A stretch of DNA of 64,000 nucleotides from Pseudoxanthomonas sp. YR558. GTDB lineage: Bacteria; Pseudomonadota; Gammaproteobacteria; Xanthomonadales; Xanthomonadaceae. The notes under the pieces are model-generated. The model was not told the origin of the DNA. It made no database searches and saw only the letters and a list, made by a program, of their open reading frames with translations. The stretch is taken from NCBI RefSeq assembly GCF_900116385.1, contig NZ_FPCI01000001.1:744001-808000 (forward strand), in the 5' to 3' direction. Below are positions 26,547-34,508 of the stretch, one piece after another; position 1 is the stretch's first letter; each line of letters starts with the position of its first letter. Both the position numbers and the translations under genes were made by a program.

Positions 26547-26615
26547 CGAACGCAAGCCTCGATAGGAAGAAGGAACACGGGGAGGGACGCCGGCGACGGC
26601 CGGCGCCCGGGGGAC

Positions 26616-27518
26616 TTACTCGCGCGGCGCGTCGGCAGGCAGCTCGACCGGCGGCGCCTGCTGCAGGCGCGGTTCGAACGGATAGAACGTCCGGCCCGCG
26701 GACTCACTGCTGTAGCCAGTCGTCAGGGCACCCGTCGCAGACGGATAGGACGACAGCGCGGAGCGCGGCCACGGACGCGCCGGCACGGCGGACGTATCCT
26801 GGGACGGATGGGAGAACGGGTTGGCCGAGGCATGCACGGGCGTTGCCGCCAAGGCGTTCGTGGTACTGCCCGCAGCGGCCAGCGTACCGGTCGCACGACG
26901 GGGCGCGTCCGCACTGGCCACGCGTTGCGCGGACCGGGCGGCCTGCTGGTTGCGGGTGGCGCTGCGACGGGTTGCGTTGTCCTGGCGACGCGGCAGGCTG
27001 GCGGCGGCGACCACGGCCGCAGCGGCGTAGGCCTCCGCATCAGGTGCCGGAGCCGACGGGTTCTGGGTCGGAGCCACGGACGGTGTGGCCTGCGCCGATG
27101 CGACCTGGGCTTCTTCACCGGCCGGGGCCGGTTGCGGTCCCTGCTGGCGGGCCATGAACAAGGCGACCAGCGCGACGGACGCCGCGAGCGCACCACCGCC
27201 CCAGCGGGCCAACAGGTTGCGCGACCGGCCAGCCGCGGCTTGCGCGGCGACCGGCGCCGCGGCGGACTCGGCCGCGACGGCCTTTGCCACGCGCTCGGCG
27301 AACCCGGTGGGCGCCGGTGCACGGCCTTGGCCACGCAGCACGTCGCCGCACAGCTGCCAGCGTTCCCAGCAGCCGGCCAGGTCCTGGTCATGCTGCAGGC
27401 GGCGCAGCAGGAAGCGGGCTTCGTCCGCCACCAGCTCGCCGTCCATCAGGGCGGAGAGTTGCTGGCGATGGTGGATGTCGAGCTTGTCGATGGTCTGAAT
27501 CTCGTTGCGGGCAGTCAT
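26616..27518 (-). CDS. rseA: Anti-sigma-E factor, RseA/MucA type
   Basis: A 300-residue single-pass inner-membrane protein. The N-terminal cytoplasmic part (residues about 15-95) matches the RseA N-terminal domain that binds sigma-E (QLSALMDGELVADEARFLLRR, and CWERWQLCGDVLRG). A membrane helix follows at about residues 103-120 (GGGALAASVALVALFMA), and the periplasmic region is long, low-complexity and rich in Ala, Pro, Ser and Gln. The family members in Xanthomonas also have unusual periplasmic parts. The start overlaps the stop of rpoE (ATGA). Release of sigma-E would follow cleavage by DegS/RseP-type proteases encoded elsewhere; no rseB gene is next door, the following gene being mucD. Confidence 0.9.
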   Translation of the reverse strand: MTARNEIQTIDKLDIHHRQQLSALMDGELVADEARFLLRRLQHDQDLAGCWERWQLCGDVLRGQGRAPAPTGFAERVAKAVAAESAAAPVAAQAAAGRSRNLLARWGGGALAASVALVALFMARQQGPQPAPAGEEAQVASAQATPSVAPTQNPSAPAPDAEAYAAAAVVAAASLPRRQDNATRRSATRNQQAARSAQRVASADAPRRATGTLAAAGSTTNALAATPVHASANPFSHPSQDTSAVPARPWPRSALSSYPSATGALTTGYSSESAGRTFYPFEPRLQQAPPVELPADAPRE

Positions 27519-28132
27519 GAGCGGGCACGCTCCCGGGTTGTGTCGGTGTCCAGCAGGGGACGCATCTGTTCGTCGATGGCTTCGCGCGCCCGGAAGATGC
27601 GCGAACGCACCGTCCCGATCGGGCAATCCATCTTCTGCGCGATCTCCTCGTAGCTCAGCCCTTCCACCTCGCGCAGGGTGATGGCGGTGCGCAGTTCTTC
27701 CGGCAACGCGTCGACGGCCTTCATCACCGTGGCCTCCAGCTCCTGGCGCATCAGCTCGCGCTCGGGCGTGTCGGTGTCGCGCAGCCGGGCGCCGATGTCG
27801 TACTGCTCGGCGTCGGCGGCGTCCACGTCGTCCGTGGGGGGACGGCGGTTGTGCGCGACCAGGTGGTTCTTGGCGGTATTCACGGCGATACGGTGCAGCC
27901 ACGTATAGAACTGGGAATCGCCCCGGAAGTTTCCGAGCGCGCGATATGCGCGCAGGAACGTCTCCTGGGCCACGTCCTGGCACTCACTCCAGTCATGGAC
28001 GTACCGCCCGATCAGCGCCACCACGCGATGCTGGTACTTGCGCACCAGCAGGTCGAAGGCCGCGCTGTCGCCGCGTTGCACGCGTCTGACCAGCTCGAGG
28101 TCCAGCTCCTGGGTTGGATCTGTTTCGGCCAT
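27515..28132 (-). CDS. rpoE: Envelope stress sigma factor RpoE (AlgU)
   Basis: A 205-residue ECF sigma factor of the RpoE/AlgU group. Region 2 has the strongly conserved YQHRVVALIGRYV and AQETFLRAYRALGNFRGDS with FYTWLHRIAVNTAKN. Region 4 is LREVEGLSYEEIAQKMDCP-IGTVRSRIFRAREAID, the typical helix-turn-helix, shown here with one hyphen for length. The ATG at 28132 gives MAETDPTQELDLELV; a longer in-frame start to 28213 exists but the extension would cover the putative autoregulatory promoter and lacks similarity. The operon order rpoE-rseA-mucD matches Xanthomonas. Regulation: a sigma-E-type promoter at 28173-28199 suggests positive autoregulation. Confidence 0.96.
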   Translation of the reverse strand: MAETDPTQELDLELVRRVQRGDSAAFDLLVRKYQHRVVALIGRYVHDWSECQDVAQETFLRAYRALGNFRGDSQFYTWLHRIAVNTAKNHLVAHNRRPPTDDVDAADAEQYDIGARLRDTDTPERELMRQELEATVMKAVDALPEELRTAITLREVEGLSYEEIAQKMDCPIGTVRSRIFRAREAIDEQMRPLLDTDTTRERARS

Positions 28133-28172
28133 GCCGGGCCGCACTCCTGTCGGCTCGGCGGTGGCCGTGCCC

Positions 28173-28199
28173 TGTGACCGCGCTAGCGGAGGAAAGTTC
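28173..28199 (-). promoter_or_regulatory. Sigma-E-type promoter upstream of rpoE
   Basis: On the minus strand GAACTT (28199-28194) is followed after 15 bases by GTCACA (28178-28173), close to the sigma-E consensus GGAACTT-N15-GTCTAA (the first G is T here). It would start transcription about 35 bases before the rpoE ATG. The match and position support autoregulation, but it is not verified experimentally. Confidence 0.65.
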
Positions 28200-28305
28200 A
28201 ACGCCTTGTCCAAACCGTTGCCCTATCAAGAATTTAACCAAGGCAGCAGGAACATCCCCCTGCCGCCGGTCACGCCCATGACGACGTTTCAACGGATATG
28301 TGGAT

Positions 28306-28335
28306 TTGACGTGGGTTAAACAACCTCGGGATGAT
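28306..28335 (+). promoter_or_regulatory. Sigma-70-like promoter candidate for the fadB-type gene
   Basis: TTGACG (28306-28311) matches the -35 consensus at five positions, and after 18 bases GATGAT (28330-28335) matches TATAAT at four of six. It lies about 35 bases before the ATG at 28371, in the 238-base gap shared with the divergent rpoE operon. No clear FadR or PsrA operator was recognised. Confidence 0.4.
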
Positions 28336-28370
28336 AGCGGCCTTATCCATACGTCAACGGATGGTCCTGC

Positions 28371-30434
28371 ATGGCCGCGAACTTCGATGGGCTGCGATTC
28401 AGTCACTGGCAGACCGAGCTGCGCGAGGACGGCATCGTGGTATTGGCGTTCGATCGCCAGGGCGCGAGCGTCAACGCCTTCTCGCAGGACGTGCTGATCG
28501 AGCTGGCCGACATCATCGAACGCCTGGCCATCGATCCACCCAAGGGCGTGGTACTGCGCTCAGCGAAGGCCTCGGGCTTCATCGCCGGTGCGGACCTGAA
28601 GGAATTCCAGGCATTCGACCGCAAGGGCACCGTCAACGACGCGATCCGCCGCGGCCAGGCCGTGTTCCAGAAACTCGCCGAACTGCCCTGCCCCTCGGTT
28701 TCCGCGATCCATGGCTTCTGCATGGGCGGCGGCACCGAGATTTCGCTGGCCTGCGATTACCGCGTGGCCAGCAGCGATCCGTCCACCCGCATCGGCCTGC
28801 CCGAAGTGAAGCTCGGCATCTTCCCGGGCTGGGGCGGCAGCGCGCGCCTGCCGCGCCTGGTGGGCGCGCCGAAGGCGATGGACATGATGCTGACCGGCCG
28901 CACGCTGTCGGCCAGTTCGGCCAAGGCGATGGGCCTGGTCGACAAGATCGCAGAACCAGCCGTGCTGGTCGACGCCGCCGTTGCATTGATCGCTTCGCGC
29001 CCGCAACGCCCGTTCAAGCAGCGCTTCACCGGCTGGATCAGCAACAGCTGGCTCGCGCGCCAACTGCTCGCCCCGCAGATGCTCAAGCAGGTCGCGCGGA
29101 AGGCGCCGAAGGCGCACTACCCCGCACCGTATGCACTGATCAACGTCTGGAAGACCGCCGGCGGCAAGGGCATCCAGGCGCGCCTGGATGCCGAGCGCAA
29201 GGCGGTGGTGAAGCTGGCCGGCACGCCGACCGCGCGCAACTTGATCCGCATCTTCTTCCTCACCGAACGCCTCAAGGGCCTCGGTGGCAAAGACCACGGC
29301 ATCGCGAACGTGCATGTCGTCGGTGCCGGCGTGATGGGCGCCGACATCGCGGCGTGGTCCGCCTACAAGGGCTTCAACGTCACCCTGCAGGACCGTGAGC
29401 AGCGCTTCATCGATGGCGCACTCTCGCGTGCGCAGGAATTGTTCGCCAAGAAGGTGAAGGACGAGAGCAAGCGCCCCGCCGTGGCCGCGCGCCTGAAGGG
29501 CGACCTGGCCGGCGACGGTGTGCCGCAGGCCGACCTGGTGATCGAGGCGATCATCGAGAACCCCGAGGCCAAGCGCGATCTCTACCAGACCGTCGAGCCG
29601 CGCCTGAAAGCCGATGCGCTGCTGACCACGAACACCTCGTCGATTCCGCTGACCGAATTGCGCGAGCACATCCAGCGTCCGGCGCAGTTCGCCGGCCTGC
29701 ATTACTTCAACCCGGTAGCGCTGATGCCGCTGGTGGAGATCGTGCAGCACGATGCGTTGGACGAAGCGAATGTCAAACGCCTTGCCGCGTTCTGCAAGGC
29801 GCTGGACAAATTTCCGGTGCCGGTCGCCGGCACGCCGGGCTTTCTGGTCAACCGCGTGCTGTTCCCGTACATGCTGGAAGCCGCGACCGCCTACGCCGAA
29901 GGCATTCCCGGCCCGGTGATCGACAAGGCCGCGGTGAAGTTCGGCATGCCGATGGGACCGATCGAACTGATCGACACCGTCGGCCTGGACGTGGCGCAGG
30001 GCGTGGGCGCGGAACTGTCGCCCTTCCTCGGCCTGCAACTGCCCGCGGCGCTGGCGACGGTGGAACCCGGCAAGCGTGGCAAGAAGGACGGCCAGGGCCT
30101 CTACAAATGGGAGAACGGCAAGGCGGTGAAGCCGCAGGTGCCGTCCGACTACAAGGCGCCCGACGATCTGGAAGACCGCCTGATCCTGCCGCTGCTCAAC
30201 GAAGCGGTCGCCTGCCTGCACGACGGCGTGGTCGCCGATGCCGACCTGCTCGATGCCGGCGTGATCTTCGGCACCGGCTTCGCTCCGTTCCGCGGCGGCC
30301 CGATCGAGCACGTGAAGGCGGTCGGCCCCGACGCATTGCGGGAAAAGCTCAAGGCATTGCAGGCGCGCCATGGCGACCGCTTCGCACCGCGTCCGGGCTG
30401 GGACAACCCGGCGTTGCGCACGCCCACCGTCTGA
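28371..30434 (+). CDS. fadB: Bifunctional enoyl-CoA hydratase / 3-hydroxyacyl-CoA dehydrogenase
   Basis: A 687-residue multifunctional beta-oxidation protein. The N-terminal hydratase/isomerase domain (residues about 10-195) has the oxyanion-hole region HGFCMGGGTEISLACDYRVA with the first catalytic Glu and GLPEVKLGIFPGWGG with the second. The NAD-binding domain follows (HVVGAGVMGADIAAWSA, about residue 310), then the dehydrogenase catalytic region with His444 in LHYFNPVALMPLVE. It is shorter than E. coli FadB (729) and closer to FadJ-type chains. No thiolase gene (fadA) follows, unlike the common fadBA operon; the next gene is a small exported protein. The ATG at 28371 is preceded by a plausible promoter. 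The substrate chain length is not readable. Confidence 0.95.
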   Translation: MAANFDGLRFSHWQTELREDGIVVLAFDRQGASVNAFSQDVLIELADIIERLAIDPPKGVVLRSAKASGFIAGADLKEFQAFDRKGTVNDAIRRGQAVFQKLAELPCPSVSAIHGFCMGGGTEISLACDYRVASSDPSTRIGLPEVKLGIFPGWGGSARLPRLVGAPKAMDMMLTGRTLSASSAKAMGLVDKIAEPAVLVDAAVALIASRPQRPFKQRFTGWISNSWLARQLLAPQMLKQVARKAPKAHYPAPYALINVWKTAGGKGIQARLDAERKAVVKLAGTPTARNLIRIFFLTERLKGLGGKDHGIANVHVVGAGVMGADIAAWSAYKGFNVTLQDREQRFIDGALSRAQELFAKKVKDESKRPAVAARLKGDLAGDGVPQADLVIEAIIENPEAKRDLYQTVEPRLKADALLTTNTSSIPLTELREHIQRPAQFAGLHYFNPVALMPLVEIVQHDALDEANVKRLAAFCKALDKFPVPVAGTPGFLVNRVLFPYMLEAATAYAEGIPGPVIDKAAVKFGMPMGPIELIDTVGLDVAQGVGAELSPFLGLQLPAALATVEPGKRGKKDGQGLYKWENGKAVKPQVPSDYKAPDDLEDRLILPLLNEAVACLHDGVVADADLLDAGVIFGTGFAPFRGGPIEHVKAVGPDALREKLKALQARHGDRFAPRPGWDNPALRTPTV

Positions 30435-30449
30435 TCCGGCACCACGATC

Positions 30450-30848
30450 ATGACCCTCGCAACGCTGCTGCTCGCGCTGATGCTCGGCACTTCGGCGGTT
30501 GCCGCCACGCCGGACGCCGCCCTGCTGTCCGGCCTGCTTGAAGTGCACGAGCGCGACGGCGGTTGCAGCGGCGAGGCGAACACCGACCTGCGCGTGCAGG
30601 TCGACGGCACGCGTACCACCTTCGAACAGGATGTCTGGCTGTCCGCGCGCGAATCGCTGGACCCGATGGACGTCCTGGAGGTTAAGCGCGAAGGCAGCGT
30701 GCTCAGCGCGACGGTGAACGTCCACGTCGCCCCGATCGAACCCGGCCGCCCGGTGCCCGCGTGCATCCGGCCGGTCAACGTGCGCCTGCACGTCGACGGC
30801 CTGCCGCCGGGTGACTACACGTTGCAGCTGAAGCGCGCGGAATCCTGA
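30450..30848 (+). CDS. Exported protein of unknown function
   Basis: A 132-residue protein with a signal peptide (MTLATLLLALMLGTSAVAA, cleavage expected near residue 19). The mature domain is about 110 residues, mostly beta-type, with two cysteines (GGCSG and PACIRP) that could form a disulfide in the periplasm. I do not recognise the family. It lies 15 bases after fadB, so co-transcription is likely, but an enzymatic link to beta-oxidation cannot be drawn. Confidence 0.75.
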   Translation: MTLATLLLALMLGTSAVAATPDAALLSGLLEVHERDGGCSGEANTDLRVQVDGTRTTFEQDVWLSARESLDPMDVLEVKREGSVLSATVNVHVAPIEPGRPVPACIRPVNVRLHVDGLPPGDYTLQLKRAES

Positions 30849-30860
30849 TATCGGCGCACT

Positions 30861-30880
30861 GGGCGGCGGATCAGCCGCCC
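30861..30880. terminator. Hairpin at a convergent gene end with the stop codon in the loop
   Basis: GGGCGGC (30861-30867) and GCCGCCC (30874-30880) form a perfect 7-bp stem. The six-base loop contains the stop codon of the acetyltransferase gene (TCA at 30871-30873 on the plus strand). It lies 12 bases after the stop of the exported protein gene. There is no clear T-tract. Confidence 0.4.
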
Positions 30881-31434
30881 GGCAGCGTCTGGGTCATCAC
30901 CCAGTCTTCCTTGGGGTCGTCACCCACGTAGAAGATCGAACGGCCCACGATCTGGAAGCCGTGCTTGCGGTAGAAGCGGATCGCCTGCGCCGATTCCTGC
31001 CAGACGTTGAGCCATACCGAACGCGACTTGCGCAGTTGGGCTGCCGCCAGCAGGTGCGACACCAGCACCGCCGCGATGCCTTGGCCGTGGAAGGCTTCAT
31101 CGAGGTAGATGCGGCCCAGTTCCACCGTCGGCCGCAGCAGCACTTCGGCCGGCGGCACCGTTCCCCAGCGCAGTTGCGCGAAGCCGGCCCACACGCCGTC
31201 GTGCTCGACGATCAGGGTGAGCGTGTCGGGGTCGCGGATTTCCTGTGCCTGGCGTTCCGGCGTGTAAACCGTATCGAGGAACGCGGCCACGTTCTCCGGC
31301 GTACTGCAATGGCCATTCGCGGCCACGAAGGTGCGCCGCATCATCGCCGAGAGCTCGGCGGCTTCATTCGCCCGCGCGGGGCGGACCACGGTACCGGCCT
31401 TCATGCCGCGAGCGATGTCCCTGTTGCCATCCAT
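30871..31434 (-). CDS. GNAT-family N-acetyltransferase
   Basis: A protein of about 187 residues with the GNAT fold. Motif A, which binds the acetyl-CoA pyrophosphate, is GRIYLDEAFHGQGIAAVLV with the QGIAAVL (Q/RxxGxG/A-like) loop, followed by LNVWQESAQAIRFYRKHGF, the usual motif B. The acceptor substrate is unknown. The start is uncertain: ATG at 31434 or at 31404 (MKAGTVVRPA), and no strong ribosome site is seen for either. The small protein gene upstream ends 54 bases before 31434. Confidence 0.85.
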   Translation of the reverse strand: MDGNRDIARGMKAGTVVRPARANEAAELSAMMRRTFVAANGHCSTPENVAAFLDTVYTPERQAQEIRDPDTLTLIVEHDGVWAGFAQLRWGTVPPAEVLLRPTVELGRIYLDEAFHGQGIAAVLVSHLLAAAQLRKSRSVWLNVWQESAQAIRFYRKHGFQIVGRSIFYVGDDPKEDWVMTQTLPGG

Positions 31435-31488
31435 GCCGATGACAACGCGTGCCGCAGGCAGGAAAGGCCACACCCGCGCGCCACACGT

Positions 31489-31743
31489 TCAGCGTCGCGC
31501 ATGCACCTCGGGCGGCGCACGCATCGGACGCCGGGCGATCGCATCCTCATCCAGCGTGCCCAGTTGCGCGGCGAAATCGGCCAGGCGCGCCCAGACATAA
31601 GGCTGGAGATCGTCGGGGGCGGCGTCGTAGACCTGACGCCACAGCTGATCCATGAACACGCGCGGGTCTTCCCGCATCGCACCGCGTTCGATGCGCTCGC
31701 CTGCAAGGGCCAGGACGGCCCGGATGTCGGCCAACGTGTCCAT
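31489..31743 (-). CDS. Small acidic-helical protein of unknown function
   Basis: A protein of 84 residues from ATG 31743 (99 if ATG 31788 is used), mostly helical, with no membrane segment. It contains FMDQLWRQVYDAAPDD and VWARLADFAAQLG. I do not recognise the family. It sits between the GNAT and esterase genes on the same strand. Codon use resembles that of its neighbours (high G+C in third positions), which supports a real gene. Expression evidence is missing. Confidence 0.55.
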   Translation of the reverse strand: MDTLADIRAVLALAGERIERGAMREDPRVFMDQLWRQVYDAAPDDLQPYVWARLADFAAQLGTLDEDAIARRPMRAPPEVHARR

Positions 31744-31842
31744 GGCCGCAGGGTAAGGGCCTCGCATGCCGGTTGTGTTACACGACATCCGTTCATCCGA
31801 CGACCGGTCCCGTTTCGTGAACGCGGTTACGGTTCTGCTTCG

Positions 31843-32718
31843 TCACTGCGCCGGCGGGGCTGCTTCCGGGAACAGCCAAAGCATCGCGCGCCGGTAACCC
31901 TCGCCGATGCTGGCGGCGTGGGTGCCGCCCTCGATCTCCAGCAGCGTGGTCTGCCACGGCACGTCGGCGCGCGCCGACCAGTCCGCGATCCATTCGCGGG
32001 CGAGCTGCCGGCGCCCTTCGTCCTCGCGCGTGCCGCTGACCATCGCCACCTTCAGGTCATTTCGCGCATGCGGCGCGGCCGGCGCGAACAACTGCTCCCG
32101 GGCCGGGCCGCGTGCCGGATTGCTGGCGATGCGGGCCCAGAACAGGTCCGGCGCCTCGCGCGCCGACCACAGCACGAAGTAACCGCCGCGCGACTGCCCC
32201 AGCAGGATCCTGCGCGCAGGATCGGCGGCATGGCGACGCTCCACCTCGGGGATCACCTGGTCGCGCAGGAATGCCAGGAAACCCGGCGCACCGCCCTGCT
32301 CGGCCGTGGCATCGGCACCGGGTGCGGTGAAGTCGGTATTGCGCTTGTTGATGGCCGGGTCGAAACCGCCGTACGCGATGCCGACCACGATGGCCTCGGG
32401 CAGTTTTTCGTCGTAGTGCAGGAACAGGTGCGTGGGCGCCAGCAGCGGAAACAGGCTGTCGCCATCCAGCAGGTAGACCACCGGGTAGCGCCTCGGCGCG
32501 GACGCGTCGTACCCCTCGGGTAGCCGCACGTAGATGTGGTGCACGCGGCCGGAACCATGATCGGTCAGCGGGAAGTAGTCGCCCTTCAACGCAGGCAGAT
32601 GCTCCAGCGGTACGTGCTCCGTCGCGTTCCCACCGGGTGTGGCGGGCGGCACCGCCCACGCGGATGGCATCGCGATCATCAGCCACCCCACGAGCAGAGC
32701 GGTCATGCAGCGGATCAT
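31843..32718 (-). CDS. Exported alpha/beta-hydrolase, putative esterase
   Basis: A 291-residue hydrolase with a signal peptide (MIRCMTALLVGWLMIAMPSAWA). The nucleophile elbow is LLGQSRGGYF, and a His near the C-terminus (GGTHAAS) probably completes the triad. Overall it resembles the esterase D/Fes-like putative esterase family, where several members hydrolyse enterobactin-type esters or short acyl esters. The second of two ATGs (32718) has the better ribosome site (GGGAG six bases upstream). The export signal indicates a periplasmic or secreted enzyme. The substrate is unknown and no siderophore genes are close. Confidence 0.82.
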   Translation of the reverse strand: MIRCMTALLVGWLMIAMPSAWAVPPATPGGNATEHVPLEHLPALKGDYFPLTDHGSGRVHHIYVRLPEGYDASAPRRYPVVYLLDGDSLFPLLAPTHLFLHYDEKLPEAIVVGIAYGGFDPAINKRNTDFTAPGADATAEQGGAPGFLAFLRDQVIPEVERRHAADPARRILLGQSRGGYFVLWSAREAPDLFWARIASNPARGPAREQLFAPAAPHARNDLKVAMVSGTREDEGRRQLAREWIADWSARADVPWQTTLLEIEGGTHAASIGEGYRRAMLWLFPEAAPPAQ

Positions 32719-32853
32719 GGGCATCTCCCTCGCGCCCGCGTCCTGCGGGCGGCCCCATTCTCGCAGCATCGCCCGCGTGCGGGCGCGACGCCTCACGACG
32801 CCTTTACGCACCGCCGTTCAGGGTGCAAGGGAACCCAACGCGAGGACTCGCGC

Positions 32854-33048
32854 ATGACGACACCCCTGGACAAAGCCCTGCGCCGTGAGATCACCGTCGA
32901 CGACAAGGCCTACACCCTGACCATCGACCCGACCGGCCTGAAGCTGGTCGAGAAAGGGCGCCGCAACGGCGTGGAGCTGCAATGGAAGGACGTGCTTTCC
33001 GGCGACGCCGGACTGGCGGCGGCGTTGCAGGCGTCGACCCAGGCCTGA
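32854..33048 (+). CDS. Small soluble protein of unknown function
   Basis: A 64-residue protein from ATG 32854, which follows an AGGACTCGCGC leader (weak ribosome site). The sequence looks beta-hairpin rich (EITVDDKAYTLTIDPTGLKL). No motif was recognised. It is the first of three small genes in a row on the plus strand (64, 74 and 81 residues). Family conservation is a guess based on regular codon use. Confidence 0.5.
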   Translation: MTTPLDKALRREITVDDKAYTLTIDPTGLKLVEKGRRNGVELQWKDVLSGDAGLAAALQASTQA

Positions 33049-33117
33049 CGCTCCGGCGGCTATCGCCGCCCCCGCGCGATCGGCGTAGTCTCATGCCACG
33101 GCGTGGGCGGCAGATCG

Positions 33118-33342
33118 ATGAGCGTCAGGACGATTACGGACAACGGGCATTCGCTGACCGTGCAGACGGTCGAGAAGACCGACACCCTCGGCACGACCTA
33201 TTGGCAGGGTCGTGCGATGTTCCGCGTCGCCGATGCGCGTGCACGCGTCGACGTGGTCACCACCGCGCGCCACGCCAGCCGGGAGAACGCCGAAGAAGCC
33301 GCGCTTGCCCTGGCGCGCCGGAACGGCTGGGGCGCCAGCTGA
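33118..33342 (+). CDS. Small protein of unknown function
   Basis: A 74-residue protein beginning MSVRTITDNGHSL (ATG 33118; a GTG 15 bases upstream is possible). It is predicted to be mostly beta followed by a helix (ENAEEAALALARRNGWGA). No membrane segment or cysteine is present. It lies 69 bases after the previous small gene. Function unknown. Confidence 0.5.
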   Translation: MSVRTITDNGHSLTVQTVEKTDTLGTTYWQGRAMFRVADARARVDVVTTARHASRENAEEAALALARRNGWGAS

Positions 33343-33436
33343 ACGATTCAGACAGCCCGTGTCACACGCGTGCTAGTGTCCGGGCCTCTGCTGCATCTCG
33401 CAGCCCTTCGCGGTCGGAACCGCACAGGTCCTGACC

Positions 33437-33682
33437 ATGAGATTGAACCTCTATCGCGTAGACGGGGGGTACTTCGTCTGCCCTGCCGGCGCGAACATCC
33501 CCGACTCTCACGCTGCCGACCTGCAGGGCCGCAGCCCCGACATGCAGTTCCTGTCGCGCGACACCGCGGGCCGATCCTTCATCGAAGACCACATGCGCAA
33601 CAACGGCGCCGTGCTGATGGACGAGCACGTGGCCGGCATCATGCTGGCCGGCTATCCGGCCTGGGAAAAGCGCGCGTTCTGA
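33437..33682 (+). CDS. Small protein of unknown function
   Basis: An 81-residue protein starting MRLNLYRVDGGYFVCPAG with one cysteine and no clear membrane segment. The centre is amphipathic and polar (SFIEDHMRNNGAVLMDEH). It is the third of the small-gene run, and the TGA stop is in the loop of a perfect hairpin that separates it from the convergent response-regulator gene. No family was recognised. Confidence 0.5.
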   Translation: MRLNLYRVDGGYFVCPAGANIPDSHAADLQGRSPDMQFLSRDTAGRSFIEDHMRNNGAVLMDEHVAGIMLAGYPAWEKRAF

Positions 33683-33694
33683 TCCGAACGCGCG
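33671..33694. terminator. Hairpin at a convergent gene end with the stop codon in the loop
   Basis: CGCGCGTTC (33671-33679) and GAACGCGCG (33686-33694) are a perfect 9-bp stem with a six-base loop TGATCC that contains the TGA of the 81-residue gene. It is followed by TTGATT, a weak T-rich tract, and would serve the rightward gene. The convergent response-regulator gene ends 20 bases further on. Confidence 0.55.
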
Positions 33695-33713
33695 TTGATT
33701 CAAGCGTGGCCTG

Positions 33714-34421
33714 TCAGGCCACCTTGCGGGGCGGCGCGATCTCCGCGATCCGGTAGCCCGCGCTCTGCACGGTGTGCAGCAGCGGCGTATCGAAGCCCTT
33801 GTCGATCGCCTTGCGCAGGTTGTACAGGTGGCTGCGCAGCGTGTCGGATTCAGGCAACTCGTCGCCCCAGATCTCGCGCTCGATCTCGCGGCGCGTCACC
33901 ACGCGCGGCGATTCGCGCATCAGGATATTCAGCAGCTTGGTCGACACCGGCGACAGCTCCAGCTCCTTGTCGCCCCGGCGCACGCGGTGGCAGGCCGGAT
34001 CGAACGACAGCTCGCCCACCGTCAACACTTCGCGCCCCACCTCTTTCCGGTTCCGGCGGATCACCGCGTTGAGGCGCGCCTCCAGTTCCTGGGTGGCGAA
34101 GGGCTTGGTCAGGTAGTCGTCGACGCCGCGGTCGAGGCCTTCCAGCTTGTCTTCCAGCGCGTCGCGTCCGGTGACCATGATGATCGGCGTCGCCACGCGC
34201 GCGACCTCGCGCAACCCACGCACCACGTCCAGCCCGTCCATGCGCGGCAAGTGACCGTCGAGGATGATCGCGTCGTAGCGGTTTTCCGCGGCCAGCCGGT
34301 AGCCTTCCTCGCCGTCGGCGGCGTAGTCGACTTCCATGCCGCGCGTTTCGAGATAGGTGCCGACGGTTTCCGCGAGCCCGCGGTTGTCTTCGATGATCAG
34401 AATGCTGGCCGAAATGGACAC
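33714..34421 (-). CDS. OmpR-family two-component response regulator
   Basis: A 235-residue response regulator. The receiver domain has the acidic pair IIEDN, the acceptor Asp in AIILDGHLPRMDG and the Lys of DYLTKPFATQEL. The C-terminal winged helix (residues about 130-225) ends in SHLYNLRKAIDKGF and VQSAGYRI, typical of the OmpR/PhoB family. The GTG at 34421 (MSISASILIIED) follows the GGGGGACTC ribosome site; upstream in-frame codons show no similarity. No sensor kinase gene is adjacent on either strand. It diverges from the AraC-family gene with about 87 bases between. Confidence 0.92.
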   Translation of the reverse strand: MSISASILIIEDNRGLAETVGTYLETRGMEVDYAADGEEGYRLAAENRYDAIILDGHLPRMDGLDVVRGLREVARVATPIIMVTGRDALEDKLEGLDRGVDDYLTKPFATQELEARLNAVIRRNRKEVGREVLTVGELSFDPACHRVRRGDKELELSPVSTKLLNILMRESPRVVTRREIEREIWGDELPESDTLRSHLYNLRKAIDKGFDTPLLHTVQSAGYRIAEIAPPRKVA

Positions 34422-34508
34422 GAGTCCCCCTGGATGCGAGTCAGTGACGTGAACGTGCCTCAGGCCGTGTCGTCGGCATGTGAACGCCCCCGCGGGACCA
34501 CAGGCACA

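Noticed and set aside
28560..30791. A minus-strand open frame of more than 700 codons opposite fadB
   Set aside because: It is antisense to the strongly conserved fadB coding sequence and has shadow-type composition.
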